Counted from the stretch's first letter, positions 1-13,033 are shown. The stretch is 64,000 nucleotides of DNA from Psychrobacter sp. I-STPA10 (GCF_021012795.1 NZ_VFYU01000025.1:124001-188000), one strand, 5' to 3'. Numbers and translations: made by a program. Notes: generated by a model not told the origin, from the letters alone.

Positions 1-1642
<1,642 letters not shown>

Positions 1643-4600
1643 TTATTTGTTGTCTTTTAGCTCAATATTAATACCCAGTGATTTGATTTCTTTGGTCAAT
1701 ACGTTAAATGACTCAGGCATACCAGGATCCATATACTGCTCACCATCGACAATGTTTTTGTACATACGCGTACGACCTTCAACATCATCTGACTTCACAG
1801 TAAGCATCTCTTGTAAGGTATAAGTAGCACCATAAGCTTCTAATGCCCACACTTCCATCTCACCAAAACGCTGACCACCAAACTGTGCTTTACCACCGAG
1901 AGGTTGCTGAGTTACTAGTGAGTAAGATCCTGTTGAACGCGCATGCATCTTATCATCAACCAAGTGGTTAAGCTTCAGCATATACATATAGCCAACGGTT
2001 ACAGGACGGTCGAATTTTTTCCCAGTACGACCATCGTATAATGTTTGCTGACCCGTTCTTGATAAGTCTGCTAACTCAAGTAAGTCTTTGATTTGGCTTT
2101 CTTTAGCACCATCAAATACAGCCGTACCCATAGGTACGCCACCACGTAGATTATTAGCAAGTGTCAAAATATCTTCATCACTTAAGCTGTCTAAATCTAC
2201 TGGCTCACCACCCACTTGATTATAGATTTTATCTAAAAATTCACGTAAATCTGTCACCGCAGCTTGTGCTTTGAGCATACCATCTATTTTATCGCCCAAA
2301 CCTTTGGCAGCCATACCTAAATGGGTTTCTAGTACCTGACCGATATTCATACGTGATGGTACACCCAGTGGGTTCAACACGATATCAACAGGGTTACCAT
2401 GCTCATCATAAGGCATGTCTTCAACTGGCATGATACGTGATACCACCCCTTTGTTACCATGACGACCCGCCATTTTATCACCTGGCTGAATACGACGTTT
2501 TACTGCCAAATACACTTTGACAATTTTTTGTACGCCATGTGCCAATTCATCACCTGAGGTTAGCTTACGTTTTTTCTCAGCAAACTTAGTATCGATATCA
2601 TCTTGTTTGTCACTTAAAAACTCAGCAATCTGTGTTAAACGCTCAGCGATTTCTTCTTCAACAGGCTGGATATCAAGCAGTGTCTCCAAGCTCATTTCTT
2701 TAAGCTCATCAAGACCTAAGACTGTGCCTGATTTTAGACCTGCTCCACCACTGATTTTTTGACCATCAAGTAGGGTTCCAATACGGCTACGGGCAGCTTC
2801 TTCAAAGATTCTAAGCTCTTCTTTTAAATCTTTGCGATAGCTGTCTAGCTGTGATTTTTCAATGGCACGCGCACGGCTGTCTTTTTCAATACCATCACGA
2901 GTAAATACTTGCACATCAATAACCGTACCTTTGGTTGAAGATGGTACACGCAGTGACGTATCTTTTACATCAGCGGCTTTCTCACCAAAGATGGCACGCA
3001 ATAGTTTCTCTTCTGGCGTAAGCTGTGTTTCACCTTTTGGTGTCACCTTACCAACCAGAATATCACCTGCATCAACTTCCGCACCGATATACACAATACC
3101 TGCTTCATCTAGACTTGATAGTGCTGCTTCACCAACGTTTGGAATATCAGCGGTAATTTCTTCGGTACCTAATTTGGTATCACGAGCCACACAAGTTAAT
3201 TCTTGAATATGAATGGTAGTAAAGCGATCTTCTTTTACTACACGCTCTGATAACAAAATCGAATCCTCGAAGTTGTAACCATTCCAAGGCATGAATGCCA
3301 CACGCATGTTTTGACCGAGTGCCAACTCACCTAAGTCAGTTGATGGACCATCTGCCAAAATGTCACCTGAAGCAATTTCATCGCCTTGATTGACAATAAT
3401 ACGCTGGTTAATACAGGTATTTTGGTTTGAGCGGGTATATTTAATTAAGTTATAAATATCAATACCTGCTTCACCAGCTTGCATCTCTTCTTCATGCACA
3501 CGTACCACAATACGTGAAGCGTCCACATCTTCAATGACACCACCACGTTTGGCGATCACACACACACCTGAGTCACGAGCAACGTGACGCTCCATACCTG
3601 TACCGACTAATGGCTTATCTGTACGCAAGGTTGGAACCGCCTGACGCTGCATGTTTGACCCCATCAAGGCACGGTTCGCATCATCATGCTCCAAGAATGG
3701 AATTAAGCTTGCAGCAACTGATACAACCTGACGTGGTGATACATCCATGTGAGTTACTTTCTCACTTGGCATACGTACAGATTCACCATAGCTACGTACC
3801 ATCACCATATCTTCAGACAATTCACCTTGATCATTCATGGGTGAATCCGCCTGTGCAATCACTGTACCCACTTCTTCAATGGCAGATAAATATTCGATAT
3901 CATCGGTTACTTTGCCATCAATAACTTTACGGTAAGGTGTTTCTAAGAAACCAAAGCTATTGGTACGCGCATAAACTGCCAACGAGTTAATCAAACCAAT
4001 GTTTGGACCCTCTGGTGTCTCAATCGGACACACACGACCATAATGGGTATCATGTACGTCACGAACCTCAAAGCCTGCACGTTCACGTGTTAGACCACCA
4101 GGCCCTAATGCTGAAACACGACGCTTATGGGTAATCTCAGATAATGGGTTATTTTGATCCATAAACTGTGATAACTGGCTTGAGCCAAAGAATTCTTTAA
4201 CCGCCGCTGCCACAGGTTTTGAGTTGATCAAATCTTGTGGTGATAAATTATCAGATTCAGCCGAGCTTAAACGCTCTTTGACTGCACGCTCAACACGCAC
4301 TAAACCCACACGGAATTGGTTTTCTGCCATCTCACCTACCGAGCGAATACGGCGGTTACCCAAGTGGTCGATATCATCGACTTCACCACGGCCATTACGA
4401 ATCTCAATCAGCTCTTTAAGCACATCAATAATGTCTTGGTTTGACAGCACACTTTGCTCACGCTGTATATTGGGATCATCAGTATTTTCAAACGGACGAC
4501 CCAAACGACGGTTGAATTTCATACGGCCAACATTAGACAAATCATAGCGATCAGCATTAAAGAACATGCTTTCAAATAATTTTTCTGCGGTATCTAGCGT

Positions 4601-5755
4601 TGGTGGCTCACCGGGACGCATCACTTTATAAATCTCAACCAATGCTTCTTCACGGCTAGCAGTTGTATCAGCACGTAGCGTATCCGCAATGTAAGTACCA
4701 TGGTCGATATCATTGGTAAATAAAATACTAAATTCTTTAAAATCATCGTCAAGAGCACTGAGCTTAACCAACAGCTCATGATCAATCAAGGTATTGGCTC
4801 GAGCAATGACTTCATCATCAACCACAATATCTTCTGCCAAAATACGCTCATACAAATATTCATCTGGCACTGCCAGTTTTTTCATACCCGCTTCTTCAAT
4901 TTGGCGGATACGACGAGCGTTGATACGTTTTCCCTGCTCAACAATCACATCACCTTCTGGTGAGACAATATCAAATTGTGCCATCTCACCACGCAAGCGG
5001 TCAGGTACAAGGTCAATCTCAAATTGCTCTGCACCTTTATAAACAGATACTTTATCAAAGAAGATGTCTAAAATTTCATTGGTATCTAAACCCAGCGCAC
5101 GTAAAATAATAGACGCTAATAATTTACGACGACGGTCAATACGTGCATAAACCAAATCTTTGGCATCAAACTCAAAATCTAACCATGAACCACGATAAGG
5201 AATGATACGAGCGTTATATAGCACCTTACCACTAGAATGCGACTTACCTTTATCATGGTCAAAGAAAACACCAGGAGAACGGTGCAACTGCGACACAATC
5301 ACACGCTCAGTACCATTGATAATAAAGGTACCATTTTGAGTCATTAAGGGCATTTCACCCATATACACATTTTGCTCACGAATATCTTTAATTGCCGCTT
5401 TACTATTTTTATCTTTGCTATCTTTATCTTTGATAACCAAACGGATTTTTACTCGCATGGGGGCAGCAAAAGTTGAACCACGTAAGATACACTCACGCTC
5501 ATCAAACTCAGGCTCACCTAAATAGTACTCAACAAATTGCAGCTCAGCATTACCAGTATGACTTTCAATTGGAAAAATTGAAGAAAATGCAGCTTGCAAT
5601 CCAGTATTCTCACGACCTTTTGGCTTTTTATGCTCCTGTAAAAATTGCTCGTAAGAATCCACTTGGATTGCCAACAAATAGGGTATGTCCATGACATTGG
5701 GCAATTGGGCAAAACTTTTGCGAATTCGCTTTTTTTCAGTATAAGAGTATGCCAT
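1643..5755 (-). CDS. rpoB: RNA polymerase beta subunit
   Basis: This is the second large RNA polymerase subunit. At 1370 aa it is slightly longer than the E. coli protein (1342), as is usual in Moraxellaceae. It starts [15 protein letters not shown] and ends [11 protein letters not shown]. The rifampicin-binding cluster is intact ([21 protein letters not shown], around residues 530-555), with no classical resistance substitution visible. The catalytic-core segments [12 protein letters not shown] and the C-terminal [21 protein letters not shown], which contacts beta', are present. The ATG at 5755 has AAGGAC upstream. It is followed by rpoC and preceded by a 667-nt spacer with a strong terminator after rplL, so it probably depends on read-through plus a promoter of its own. 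Identification is certain. Confidence 0.99.
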   Translation of the reverse strand: MAYSYTEKKRIRKSFAQLPNVMDIPYLLAIQVDSYEQFLQEHKKPKGRENTGLQAAFSSIFPIESHTGNAELQFVEYYLGEPEFDERECILRGSTFAAPMRVKIRLVIKDKDSKDKNSKAAIKDIREQNVYMGEMPLMTQNGTFIINGTERVIVSQLHRSPGVFFDHDKGKSHSSGKVLYNARIIPYRGSWLDFEFDAKDLVYARIDRRRKLLASIILRALGLDTNEILDIFFDKVSVYKGAEQFEIDLVPDRLRGEMAQFDIVSPEGDVIVEQGKRINARRIRQIEEAGMKKLAVPDEYLYERILAEDIVVDDEVIARANTLIDHELLVKLSALDDDFKEFSILFTNDIDHGTYIADTLRADTTASREEALVEIYKVMRPGEPPTLDTAEKLFESMFFNADRYDLSNVGRMKFNRRLGRPFENTDDPNIQREQSVLSNQDIIDVLKELIEIRNGRGEVDDIDHLGNRRIRSVGEMAENQFRVGLVRVERAVKERLSSAESDNLSPQDLINSKPVAAAVKEFFGSSQLSQFMDQNNPLSEITHKRRVSALGPGGLTRERAGFEVRDVHDTHYGRVCPIETPEGPNIGLINSLAVYARTNSFGFLETPYRKVIDGKVTDDIEYLSAIEEVGTVIAQADSPMNDQGELSEDMVMVRSYGESVRMPSEKVTHMDVSPRQVVSVAASLIPFLEHDDANRALMGSNMQRQAVPTLRTDKPLVGTGMERHVARDSGVCVIAKRGGVIEDVDASRIVVRVHEEEMQAGEAGIDIYNLIKYTRSNQNTCINQRIIVNQGDEIASGDILADGPSTDLGELALGQNMRVAFMPWNGYNFEDSILLSERVVKEDRFTTIHIQELTCVARDTKLGTEEITADIPNVGEAALSSLDEAGIVYIGAEVDAGDILVGKVTPKGETQLTPEEKLLRAIFGEKAADVKDTSLRVPSSTKGTVIDVQVFTRDGIEKDSRARAIEKSQLDSYRKDLKEELRIFEEAARSRIGTLLDGQKISGGAGLKSGTVLGLDELKEMSLETLLDIQPVEEEIAERLTQIAEFLSDKQDDIDTKFAEKKRKLTSGDELAHGVQKIVKVYLAVKRRIQPGDKMAGRHGNKGVVSRIMPVEDMPYDEHGNPVDIVLNPLGVPSRMNIGQVLETHLGMAAKGLGDKIDGMLKAQAAVTDLREFLDKIYNQVGGEPVDLDSLSDEDILTLANNLRGGVPMGTAVFDGAKESQIKDLLELADLSRTGQQTLYDGRTGKKFDRPVTVGYMYMLKLNHLVDDKMHARSTGSYSLVTQQPLGGKAQFGGQRFGEMEVWALEAYGATYTLQEMLTVKSDDVEGRTRMYKNIVDGEQYMDPGMPESFNVLTKEIKSLGINIELKDNK

Positions 5756-6283
5756 CGAGAGTCCTTACAGTAGACAGTCAGAATTAGAAGGTTGCAAATT
5801 TTCTAGTGACTATTAATTTATGTATATTTATTTAATTAACAGCAACCAGCAAAAAAACAACAGAAACGAAAATACGAGAACGACCTAGAAATTAGGAACC
5901 CGAGAATATATAACCTGCAATACTCAGCCAGATAACTCAATCATCAAACAACTTAAGTATTGCTCAACAAGTATTACAACACTATTAAGTAACGGGTATA
6001 ACATTTACAGGCACGACAAAACGCCAAACATAGGCTATGTTTAGCTTAAAGGTAGAAAGTTAGATTTACCAAAGAAATCGTCATGTGCATGTATATTGCC
6101 TGTCCTTTAGCTTGTATGTGCTGAGCACTGTTAAATATAAAATGGTTTAATAAAGAATCATCAAATAACTGAGTACCTGTTACCTTAATCACAATAAAAT
6201 AACGACGAAAAATTCAGTATTAAACATCACTGTATACAACAATTACTAGCATATACAAAAGGTCAAGTGAAGCATTATAATAC
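5756..6283. other. Long AT-rich leader upstream of rpoB
   Basis: This is the part of the rplL-rpoB spacer between the rpoB start and the terminator. No open reading frame with a ribosome-binding site and no family resemblance is visible. Because a strong terminator lies upstream, a promoter for rpoBC on the minus strand is expected here. I looked for -35/-10 pairs and found only weak candidates (for example TTGTTG, 17 nt, TACTGA around 6212-6240), so none is called. Confidence 0.4.
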
Positions 6284-6321
6284 AAAAAGGTCGGTAATGC
6301 AAATCATTACCGACCTTTTCT
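6284..6321 (-). terminator. Intrinsic terminator/attenuator between rplL and rpoB
   Basis: A long GC-containing hairpin, AAAAGGTCGGTAATG - atttg - CATTACCGACCTTTTT on the minus strand, has a perfect 15-bp stem and a 5-nt loop and is bounded by an A-run and a T-run, so it could act in both directions. It lies about 100 nt after the rplL stop, where E. coli has its partial attenuator that lowers rpoBC expression relative to rplJL. That role is inferred from position. Confidence 0.9.
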
Positions 6322-6422
6322 ATAGCTTATATGACTGATAAATATCTAGTTCACTAAATATAAAAATATAGTTTAAATATACTTACTCAGTCAATATTAT
6401 TGAATTAGACATTAAATAATGA

Positions 6423-6800
6423 CTATTTTAATTCAACAGTTGCACCTGCTTCTTCAAGCTTTTTCTTAAGCTCTTCTGCTTCAGCTTTAGGAGCAGCTTC
6501 TTTGATTGCAGCTGGAGCGCCTTCAACCAATTCTTTTGCTTCTTTAAGACCAAGACCAGTAGCTTCACGAACAGCTTTAATAACTGCAACTTTCTTATCG
6601 CCAAAGCTAGCAAGAACAACGTCAAACTCGTCTTTTTCTTCAGCAGCAGCAGGACCACCATCAGTAGCAACAGGTGCAGCAGCAACAGCAGCAGCAGCTG
6701 TTACGCCGAATTTTTCTTCCATATCGCTAATAAGTTCAACGATGTCCATTACTGACATTTCAGCGATTGCGTTTAACACATCTTCTTTAGATAGTGCCAT
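6423..6800 (-). CDS. rplL: 50S ribosomal protein L7/L12
   Basis: This is the stalk protein of the large ribosomal subunit; its dimers bind L10 and recruit EF-Tu, EF-G and other GTPase factors. At 125 aa it has the usual length. The N-terminal dimerisation part ([33 protein letters not shown]) is followed by an Ala-rich hinge (about 34-55) and the factor-binding C-terminal domain with the signature [34 protein letters not shown] ribosome-binding site sits 7 nt before the ATG. It follows rplJ after a 107-nt gap and is followed by a strong hairpin terminator. Confidence 0.99.
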   Translation of the reverse strand: MALSKEDVLNAIAEMSVMDIVELISDMEEKFGVTAAAAVAAAPVATDGGPAAAEEKDEFDVVLASFGDKKVAVIKAVREATGLGLKEAKELVEGAPAAIKEAAPKAEAEELKKKLEEAGATVELK

Positions 6801-6907
6801 GAGAACTCTCCGTTATCTGATAAAATAATTTAATGTAAAGGACTTTTAAGCTGCATAATTTATCTTCTGTTTAGGCAGCAAAAATCCTAAATAGTTAAGT
6901 AAAACAC

Positions 6908-7435
6908 TTATGCGGCGTCTTTTGCGTCTTTGACTGCTGCGACAGTGCGAACAAACTTGCCAGGTACTTCTTTCATAGTACGAGCAAGTTTGGTAACTGG
7001 TGCTTTCATGGTCGCCATCAAGATAGACAATGCTTCGTCTCTTGTTGGAAGCTTTGAGACACGCTCAAGCTCGTTAGGACCAAATAGTTCACCACCAACT
7101 GAGACCAATTTGGTTTCAAGGGCTTTGTTTTCTTTGCTAAAGTCATAAATGACTCTAGCAGCAGAACCCAAATCTTCCATTGAAAAAGCCAAAAGTAATG
7201 GACCAGTCATACTGTCTGACATGCACTCAAACTTAGTGCCTTCAAAAGCGCGTTTTGCCAGTGTATTTTTTACCACTTTCAAAACCACACCTTTTTCACG
7301 CGCACGGTTACGTAGCTCAGTCATCTGAGATACTTCCATGCCATGATATTCGGCAGCTACGGCTGAGTATGCAATCGCAGCAACTTCAGACACTTCAGCC
7401 ACAACTTTTTGTTTCTGTTCTAGCGTTAATGCCAT
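6908..7435 (-). CDS. rplJ: 50S ribosomal protein L10
   Basis: L10 anchors the L7/L12 stalk to 23S rRNA and, in complex with L12, usually represses its own mRNA. I place the start at the ATG at 7435 (MALTLEQKQKVVAEV), which has AAGGAGT 7 nt upstream; a longer in-frame reading with eight extra residues lacks family support. The 175-aa product shows the typical YHGMEVSQMTELR, KNTLAKRAFEGT and GPLLLAFS segments and ends in a helical tail that binds L12. It is preceded by a 396-nt leader carrying an L10-leader-like structure. Confidence 0.98.
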   Translation of the reverse strand: MALTLEQKQKVVAEVSEVAAIAYSAVAAEYHGMEVSQMTELRNRAREKGVVLKVVKNTLAKRAFEGTKFECMSDSMTGPLLLAFSMEDLGSAARVIYDFSKENKALETKLVSVGGELFGPNELERVSKLPTRDEALSILMATMKAPVTKLARTMKEVPGKFVRTVAAVKDAKDAA

Positions 7436-7831
7436 GAGTTGACTCCTTAATCTTATCAATCACATATATGATCGACTTGATACGACATATTACCCATATC
7501 AAATACCTATGGATAATGACTATTTACGGCACCATTATCAGAAATCACATCGAATGGACTTATCTTGCTATATTAAAACCATCAAAGATTTGATAGTAAT
7601 AGAAAAATAAGTTTTTCTCAGGTCTTATACTGTATGGGTCACCGTCTGCGTAGGCCAATATAGATTTACATCTATTATCAATTAACAAAACTCACTAAAT
7701 ATACAAATAATTGTATATTAGTGAAGTTTCTACCTACGGTCTTAGACAGCGTAGCTTTTTTGTTGTCTATTAAGCGATGCTACGCTGACCTAATTTGAAA
7801 AATATGAATAAATAATCTATGTATGAATTAC
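7436..7831 (-). promoter_or_regulatory. L10 (rplJ) leader region
   Basis: This 396-nt gene-free stretch between rplA and rplJ should be the autoregulatory leader where L10-L12 binds. The segment at 7636-7656 reads GGCCTACGCAGACGGTGACCC on the minus strand and resembles the conserved core of the L10 leader. Two stems stand nearby: arms cagcgtagc / gctacgctg at about 7748-7756 and 7779-7787, and an AT-rich stem at about 7692-7724 with loop ataa. Assignment rests on position and on the core motif; a covariance-model match was not run. Confidence 0.75.
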
Positions 7832-8533
7832 TTACTTAGCAACACGATGTGGTACGGGGTCGATAGAAATACCAGGACCCATGGTGCTAGATAAAGTAAT
7901 TTTTTTGATATAAATACCTTTAGAAGTTGCAGGCTTAGCACGCTTAAGATCACTTAGCAGTGCTTTGGCATTTTCTACAACTTGCTCTGGAGTAAAACCA
8001 ATTTGTCCAATAGTAGTATGGATAATACCTGCTTTATCTACACGATATTGTGCTTGACCAGCTTTAGTATTGGCAACAGCTTCGGCAACATTTGGTGTTA
8101 CTGTACCCACTTTTGGGTTAGGCATTAGACCACGAGGACCTAAAATAGTACCCAACTGACCTACCACACGCATAGCATCAGGAGCAGCGATAACAACATC
8201 AAAGTCCATGTTACCTGCTTTGATATCTTCTGCTAGATCTTCAAAACCAACCACATCAGCACCCGCTTCTTTTGCAGCTTCAGCAGCAGCGCCTTGGGCA
8301 AATACTGCCACACGCTTAGTTTTACCAGTACCTGCAGGAAGATTGGTTGCACCACGTACAACTTGGTCAGATTTACGTGGATCTACCCCTAAGTTGATGG
8401 CGATATCAATAGATTCTTTGAATTTTGCAGGTGGCAAATTATTCAAAATCTCTACAGCTTCTTCAAGCGTATACAATTTTTCGTTCTCAACACGCTCTTT
8501 AATAACTTTTTGACGTTTGGTTAACTTAGCCAT
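7832..8533 (-). CDS. rplA: 50S ribosomal protein L1
   Basis: L1 binds 23S rRNA at the mobile L1 stalk next to the E site and usually represses the rplK-rplA mRNA. The 233-aa protein has the family length. It shows the N-terminal [13 protein letters not shown], the [20 protein letters not shown] segment, the [15 protein letters not shown] signature and a C-terminal [11 protein letters not shown]. Its ATG directly follows the rplK stop (TAG-ATG), with GGAGGG lying inside the end of rplK, so the pair is translationally coupled. Confidence 0.99.
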   Translation of the reverse strand: MAKLTKRQKVIKERVENEKLYTLEEAVEILNNLPPAKFKESIDIAINLGVDPRKSDQVVRGATNLPAGTGKTKRVAVFAQGAAAEAAKEAGADVVGFEDLAEDIKAGNMDFDVVIAAPDAMRVVGQLGTILGPRGLMPNPKVGTVTPNVAEAVANTKAGQAQYRVDKAGIIHTTIGQIGFTPEQVVENAKALLSDLKRAKPATSKGIYIKKITLSSTMGPGISIDPVPHRVAK

Positions 8534-8965
8534 CTACACACCCTCCACGGTAATGCCCATTGAACGTGCTGTACCAGCGATGGTACGCACAGCAGCGTCC
8601 ATATCAGCAGCAGTTAAATCTGCTTGCTTGGTTTGCACAATCTCTTCTAATTGAGCACGAGTCACAGTACCAACTTTGGTGGTATTTGGTGTACCAGAAC
8701 CTTTTGCAATACCCGCAGCTTGACGAAGCAAGAAGGCAGCAGGTGGTGATTTCATGATAAATGTAAATGATTTATCACTAAATACAGTAATTTCAGTAGG
8801 AATCGGTAAACCTGGTTCCATATTTGAAGTTGCTGCATTGAATTCTTTACAGAATGCCATGATGTTCACACCTTTTTGACCCAAAGCAGGACCAATTGGC
8901 GGTGAAGGATTCGCTTTACCAGCGGGCACTTGTAGTTTGATGTAACCATCAATCTTTTTAGCCAT
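8534..8965 (-). CDS. rplK: 50S ribosomal protein L11
   Basis: L11 forms the base of the GTPase-associated centre together with 23S rRNA and is needed for RelA activation by uncharged tRNA. The 143-aa product shows the N-terminal [27 protein letters not shown], with the proline pair targeted in thiostrepton resistance unchanged, and the C-terminal RNA-binding domain ending [21 protein letters not shown] precedes the ATG. It is the first gene of the rplKA pair, 113 nt after nusG, and overlaps no neighbour. Confidence 0.99.
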   Translation of the reverse strand: MAKKIDGYIKLQVPAGKANPSPPIGPALGQKGVNIMAFCKEFNAATSNMEPGLPIPTEITVFSDKSFTFIMKSPPAAFLLRQAAGIAKGSGTPNTTKVGTVTRAQLEEIVQTKQADLTAADMDAAVRTIAGTARSMGITVEGV

Positions 8966-9078
8966 GATTTACTCCTTTATGGGTAATAACGCCTATTTTT
9001 GCTTAGCAGCTATTAATCTATTATCGATCAATCTTATTTATAAGCTAAGCCAAACTCAGCTCCCCAGTGGGTGAATGT

Positions 9079-9609
9079 TTAGTCTAGTTTTTCAACTTTA
9101 CCAAACTCTAGTTCGACCTGTGTGGGTCGATTAAATACGTTGACAGTGAGTTGTAGTTTGGATTTTTCATAATCCACTTTCTCAACTAAGCCTTTAAAGT
9201 CGGTGAAAGGTCCATCAATGACCAATACTTCTTCACCGGGCTCAAATAATGTTTTCGGACGTGGTGTTGCTTCATTTTGTTGTAAGCGGTTTAATATACG
9301 ATCCGCTTCTACTTGAGTAATGGGTGCTGGATGCTCAGGCGTACCACCAATAAAACCAGTAATACGCGGACATTCATTGACAATGTGCCACGTATCATCA
9401 TTCATTTCCATTTCAATGAGAACATAACCTGGAAAAAACTTACGCTCACTTTTGCGTTTTTTCCCTTCTTTCATCTCAACGACTTCTTCGGTCGGTACCA
9501 ATACTTGACCAAATTTATCTGCGTGTTCGCTACGGTTGATACGTTCAGTCAATGACCGTTGAACTTGCTTTTCATAACCTGAAAATGCTTGTACTATGTA
9601 CCAACGCAT
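9079..9609 (-). CDS. nusG: Transcription termination/antitermination factor NusG
   Basis: NusG binds RNA polymerase, suppresses pausing, and links polymerase to Rho or to the ribosome. The start is set at the ATG at 9609 ([15 protein letters not shown]) with GGAGAAA upstream; an in-frame extension of 16 residues upstream has no family support. The 176-aa protein has the NGN domain (about 1-115, with [11 protein letters not shown] and [17 protein letters not shown]) and the C-terminal KOW domain (about 125-176, with [19 protein letters not shown]). It lies directly downstream of secE as in most bacteria. Confidence 0.98.
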   Translation of the reverse strand: MRWYIVQAFSGYEKQVQRSLTERINRSEHADKFGQVLVPTEEVVEMKEGKKRKSERKFFPGYVLIEMEMNDDTWHIVNECPRITGFIGGTPEHPAPITQVEADRILNRLQQNEATPRPKTLFEPGEEVLVIDGPFTDFKGLVEKVDYEKSKLQLTVNVFNRPTQVELEFGKVEKLD

Positions 9610-9716
9610 ATCTTTCTCCAGCAATAATCCATATAACACACAAAAAGTGGCACTCATGCCACCAAGATTTTTATGCTATTTTATTCATTTAATAGTTTGT
9701 AAGCCTAGACTCATCA

Positions 9717-10190
9717 CTAACCAATAAATAGCCCTACTAACCAATTAAATATATTATCTAGTAACCAAACAAAGACAGCAACGATGCCAATTACTAATAA
9801 AACTTGCCACGTATATTGAAATGTCTCTTGCTTGGATGGCCAAGTTACTCGGCGTAGCTCAACACTGGCATCTTTTAACAGTACTTTAAAGGCACTGCCT
9901 TGATTGGTTAAAGCCAAACATACAAAAGCAAACACAATAAGCACAACGATAATACCGATGCGCACCCACATATCATTTGCTAGCTGCCAATAAGCGGGTA
10001 GGTGCTCATTGACCAGTGTCGCAGATAACAATGCCACCAATGCTACAAGCCATAATACAATATCTTTAGTTGAGCGCGTCTTTGCAACTTCAACCGCAGT
10101 GGCATTTTTTTTATGTTTACTAAGTAGCGCATTTGCTGTCATCTTTGCCTCAGATAACTTAGTTTCGAGGTTATCTTTATTCTTGCTCAT
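9717..10190 (-). CDS. secE: Preprotein translocase subunit SecE
   Basis: SecE is an essential inner-membrane component of the SecYEG channel. The 157-aa protein has three predicted membrane segments (about 47-67, 77-95 and 130-155), as in gammaproteobacterial SecE, and the conserved amphipathic stretch ELRRVTWPSKQETFQYTW just before the last helix, which is the family signature. A hydrophilic N-terminal extension rich in Lys and Ala makes it somewhat longer than the E. coli protein. It lies between tRNA-Trp and nusG, the standard arrangement. Confidence 0.97.
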   Translation of the reverse strand: MSKNKDNLETKLSEAKMTANALLSKHKKNATAVEVAKTRSTKDIVLWLVALVALLSATLVNEHLPAYWQLANDMWVRIGIIVVLIVFAFVCLALTNQGSAFKVLLKDASVELRRVTWPSKQETFQYTWQVLLVIGIVAVFVWLLDNIFNWLVGLFIG

Positions 10191-10351
10191 AATGAACTTG
10201 CCTTATGACTAAGATCGACCAGATGAAGTTTGCCGCTATCATATCAGATGAGGGGGGCTTATAATTAAAGCTATTAATTGATGTTTTACTATTATCTAAT
10301 GCTTCAATGCTGCTGCTTAATTAATATTACTTATGATTATACTGCTTATAA

Positions 10352-10427
10352 TGGCAGGCGATGTAGGACTCGAACCTACAACCCTCGGTTTTGGAGACCG
10401 ATGCTCTACCAATTGAGCCAATCGCCT
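10352..10427 (-). tRNA. tRNA-Trp (anticodon CCA)
   Basis: The 76-nt cloverleaf on the minus strand has acceptor arms AGGCGAT / ATCGCCT, anticodon loop CTCCAAA giving anticodon CCA, T-arm with GGTTCGAGTCC, and an encoded 3' CCA. It stands between the tuf terminator and secE, as in many gammaproteobacteria, and was probably co-transcribed with secE-nusG. Confidence 0.98.
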
Positions 10428-10447
10428 ATAAGAGTTTAAGGCTGATA

Positions 10448-10475
10448 ATTATACAAGTTTTTACTAATAATGCAA
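10448..10475 (-). promoter_or_regulatory. Probable sigma-70 promoter of tRNA-Trp-secE-nusG
   Basis: On the minus strand a TTGCAT -35 box (10475-10470) and a perfect TATAAT -10 box (10453-10448) are separated by 16 nt. The -10 lies about 20 nt upstream of the tRNA-Trp 5' end and downstream of the tuf terminator, which is where a new promoter is needed. Confidence 0.75.
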
Positions 10476-10541
10476 GGCTTTAGATGAATTTATTGTAATA
10501 AAAAATAGTCATAGTTATATTTAAATGCAAATAGCATGTAT

Positions 10542-10587
10542 AAAAAAACCGCATCACCCCTATTATTGGGTGATGCGGTCTTTTTGA
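10542..10587 (-). terminator. Intrinsic terminator after tuf
   Basis: A perfect 11-bp GC-rich stem (CCGCATCACCC / GGGTGATGCGG) with an 8-nt loop is flanked by an A-run and T-run, so it can work on both strands. It lies about 90 nt after the tuf stop and separates tuf from tRNA-Trp. Confidence 0.93.
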
Positions 10588-10676
10588 TTAAAGTAGCTTA
10601 TTTATAATATTATAATCAGCATTACTAACATAAAATCATACTAAACTATCCAAATCTTACTATTTTTACGACTGTA

Positions 10677-11867
10677 TTAGTCTTTAACTGCTGCAACAAC
10701 ACCAGCACCAACAGTACGACCACCTTCACGGATAGCGAAGCGTAAGCCTTTGTCCATAGCGATTGGGTGGATTAGCTCTACGCTCATCTCTACGTTATCA
10801 CCAGGCATAACCATCTCTGTACCTTCTTGTAGGCTGATGGCACCAGTTACGTCAGTAGTACGGAAGTAAAACTGTGGACGATATCCATTTAAGAATGGGG
10901 TGTGACGTCCACCTTCTTCTTTGCTTAGTACGTATACTTCTGCGTCAAATTTGGTATGTGGAGTGATTGAGCCAGGCTTAGCCAATACTTGTCCACGTTG
11001 TACGTCTTCACGCTTTGTACCACGTAACAATACGCCACAGTTCTCACCTGCACGACCTTCGTCTAGCAGTTTGCGGAACATCTCTACACCAGTACAGGTT
11101 GTTTTGCTGGTTGGTTTAATACCAACGATTTCAATTTCGTCACCAACTTTTACGATACCTGATTCAACACGTCCTGTTACTACGGTACCACGTCCTGAGA
11201 TTGAGAATACGTCTTCGATAGGCATCAAGAATGGCTTGTCGATGTCACGCTCTGGCTCTGGAATGTAGGTGTCTAAAGTGTTTAGTAGTTCTAATACTGC
11301 TGGCTCACCATAAGGACCTTCGCCACCGTTTAAGGCTTCTAGGGCTGAACCTTTGATGATTGGGGTGTCATCACCTGGAAAGTCGTAGTCTGATAACAAT
11401 TCACGTACTTCCATTTCTACTAGTTCTAGTAGTTCTTCGTCATCTACCATGTCACATTTGTTCATGAATACCATGATGTATGGTACACCTACCTGACGTG
11501 ATAGTAGGATGTGTTCACGGGTTTGTGGCATTGGACCGTCTGTTGCTGATACAACTAAAATAGCGCCGTCCATCTGTGCTGCACCAGTAATCATGTTTTT
11601 AACATAGTCAGCGTGACCGGGACAGTCTACGTGAGCGTAGTGACGTGCTTCAGTGTCATATTCGATGTGACTGGTGTTAATGGTGATACCACGTGCTTTT
11701 TCTTCTGGGGCTGAGTCAATTGACGCGTAGTCTTTGGCTTCGCCGCCTGAAGTTTTTGCTGCTACGGTTGCAATTGCTGCTGTTAGGGTTGTTTTTCCGT
11801 GGTCAACGTGTCCAATGGTACCTACGTTAACGTGCGGCTTGTTACGTTCAAACTTGGCCTTTGCCAT
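10677..11867 (-). CDS. tuf: Elongation factor Tu
   Basis: EF-Tu is the GTPase that delivers aminoacyl-tRNA to the ribosome. The 396-aa product has the family length. It shows the P-loop GHVDHGKT (about 19-26), the switch [11 protein letters not shown], the guanine-specificity motif NKCDMVD, and the beta-barrel domains ending [27 protein letters not shown] precedes the ATG. It follows four tRNA genes in the same order as the E. coli thrU-tyrU-glyT-thrT-tufB operon. Only one tuf copy lies in this window. Confidence 0.99.
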   Translation of the reverse strand: MAKAKFERNKPHVNVGTIGHVDHGKTTLTAAIATVAAKTSGGEAKDYASIDSAPEEKARGITINTSHIEYDTEARHYAHVDCPGHADYVKNMITGAAQMDGAILVVSATDGPMPQTREHILLSRQVGVPYIMVFMNKCDMVDDEELLELVEMEVRELLSDYDFPGDDTPIIKGSALEALNGGEGPYGEPAVLELLNTLDTYIPEPERDIDKPFLMPIEDVFSISGRGTVVTGRVESGIVKVGDEIEIVGIKPTSKTTCTGVEMFRKLLDEGRAGENCGVLLRGTKREDVQRGQVLAKPGSITPHTKFDAEVYVLSKEEGGRHTPFLNGYRPQFYFRTTDVTGAISLQEGTEMVMPGDNVEMSVELIHPIAMDKGLRFAIREGGRTVGAGVVAAVKD

Positions 11868-12323
11868 GATATTTCCTCTTTTATTGTGATTTTAAAATTT
11901 TGAGACTTTATTGAAATGTTAAGATACAGTTGTTTATACAATGCTTCTATAAATAAAGTTTCTATTAAAATTTAGGGGGTTTATAAGTTTACTATTATCT
12001 ATCTTATGAGACAATAATATTTTGAACGTTAGATTATAATCAAAATAAGTCCATAATGATAGACCATCAACACATTCGCTTAATATTAAAATTAAGTAAG
12101 CACAAAAAGACAACACCTATGAGTGCTGCCTTAAATTAAATAATCATACAATATTGATAAGATAATTCAAACCTCTACACTCATATCAAATATTAATATT
12201 CACTTAGCATTTGTTGATAGTGTATCAATATGATTTCTTTATGATGCGTTTCTTATTTTAATTTAACACTATGGTTATTTTATTACATCATGATAAAAAA
12301 AATAAGTGATGAACATCAAAAAG
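11868..12323. other. Gene-free stretch between tRNA-Thr(GGT) and tuf
   Basis: This AT-rich 456-nt interval shows no supportable coding sequence; a 60-codon reading frame at 11934-12116 has neither a ribosome-binding site nor a recognisable product. It may hold an additional tuf promoter, but none is convincing. In E. coli the equivalent gap is much shorter. Confidence 0.4.
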
Positions 12324-12398
<75 letters not shown>

Positions 12399-12503
12399 AA
12401 AGTAAAGATTTTCTGTCTAACATCTGCCATTCTCTATATCCTATTTAATAAAATAGTTTATTAGTATAGAAAAAGGAAAGTTAGAGATAAGATAATTAAT
12501 AAA

Positions 12504-12577
<74 letters not shown>

Positions 12578-12642
12578 AATGCTATGTAGTTTCAGCAGCT
12601 CTAACTTGATTGGTACAGATATACCAAAAAGGTTAGAAAAAA

Positions 12643-12726
12643 TGGTGGTGGGGGAAGGATTCGAACCTTCGAAGCTTTCGCGTCAGATTTACAGTCTGAT
12701 GGGTTTGACCGCTCCCCAACCCCACC
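12643..12726 (-). tRNA. tRNA-Tyr (anticodon GTA)
   Basis: The 84-nt type II tRNA has acceptor arms GGTGGGG / CCCCACC, anticodon loop CTGTAAA (anticodon GTA), a long variable arm and an encoded CCA. It corresponds to tyrU. Confidence 0.97.
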
Positions 12727-12793
12727 TAAGGGTTTTACTATTCATAATTAGTTTTATCAACTAACTATTGGTCAAATATATTACTTCAAAGCA

Positions 12794-12869
<76 letters not shown>

Positions 12870-12891
12870 GTGTTGCTTCAAAGTGGGGAGT

Positions 12892-12919
12892 ATTCTAACA
12901 AATATATTTTAAAACACAA
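12892..12919 (-). promoter_or_regulatory. Probable stable-RNA promoter of the tRNA-tuf operon
   Basis: On the minus strand there is a -35 TTGTGT (12919-12914), a 16-nt spacer and a -10 TAGAAT (12897-12892) carrying the extended TGT element. It is followed by a C-rich discriminator (ACTCCCC) and preceded by an A/T-rich stretch resembling an UP element. A GC-rich discriminator is typical of promoters under stringent (ppGpp) control. The first tRNA begins about 23 nt downstream of the -10. Confidence 0.75.
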
Positions 12920-13033
12920 CCCCTTTTTTCATTTTTTTTGCTTTTTATTGCAAATAAAGGCAAATTTTTACAATTTAGCTCAAATATGATGCCTGATCAC
13001 TACGCTACTTTTTTTTAACGGCACATTTTTTAA

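Noticed and set aside
6180..6283. Promoter for rpoBC
   Set aside because: TTGACC and TTGTTG are present but no -10 at suitable spacing is convincing.
11934..12116. 60-codon reading frame between tRNA-Thr and tuf
   Set aside because: No ribosome-binding site, AT-rich low-complexity product and no recognisable motif.
12579..12764. Reading frame overlapping tRNA-Tyr
   Set aside because: It runs through the tRNA gene on the opposite strand, so it is a chance frame.
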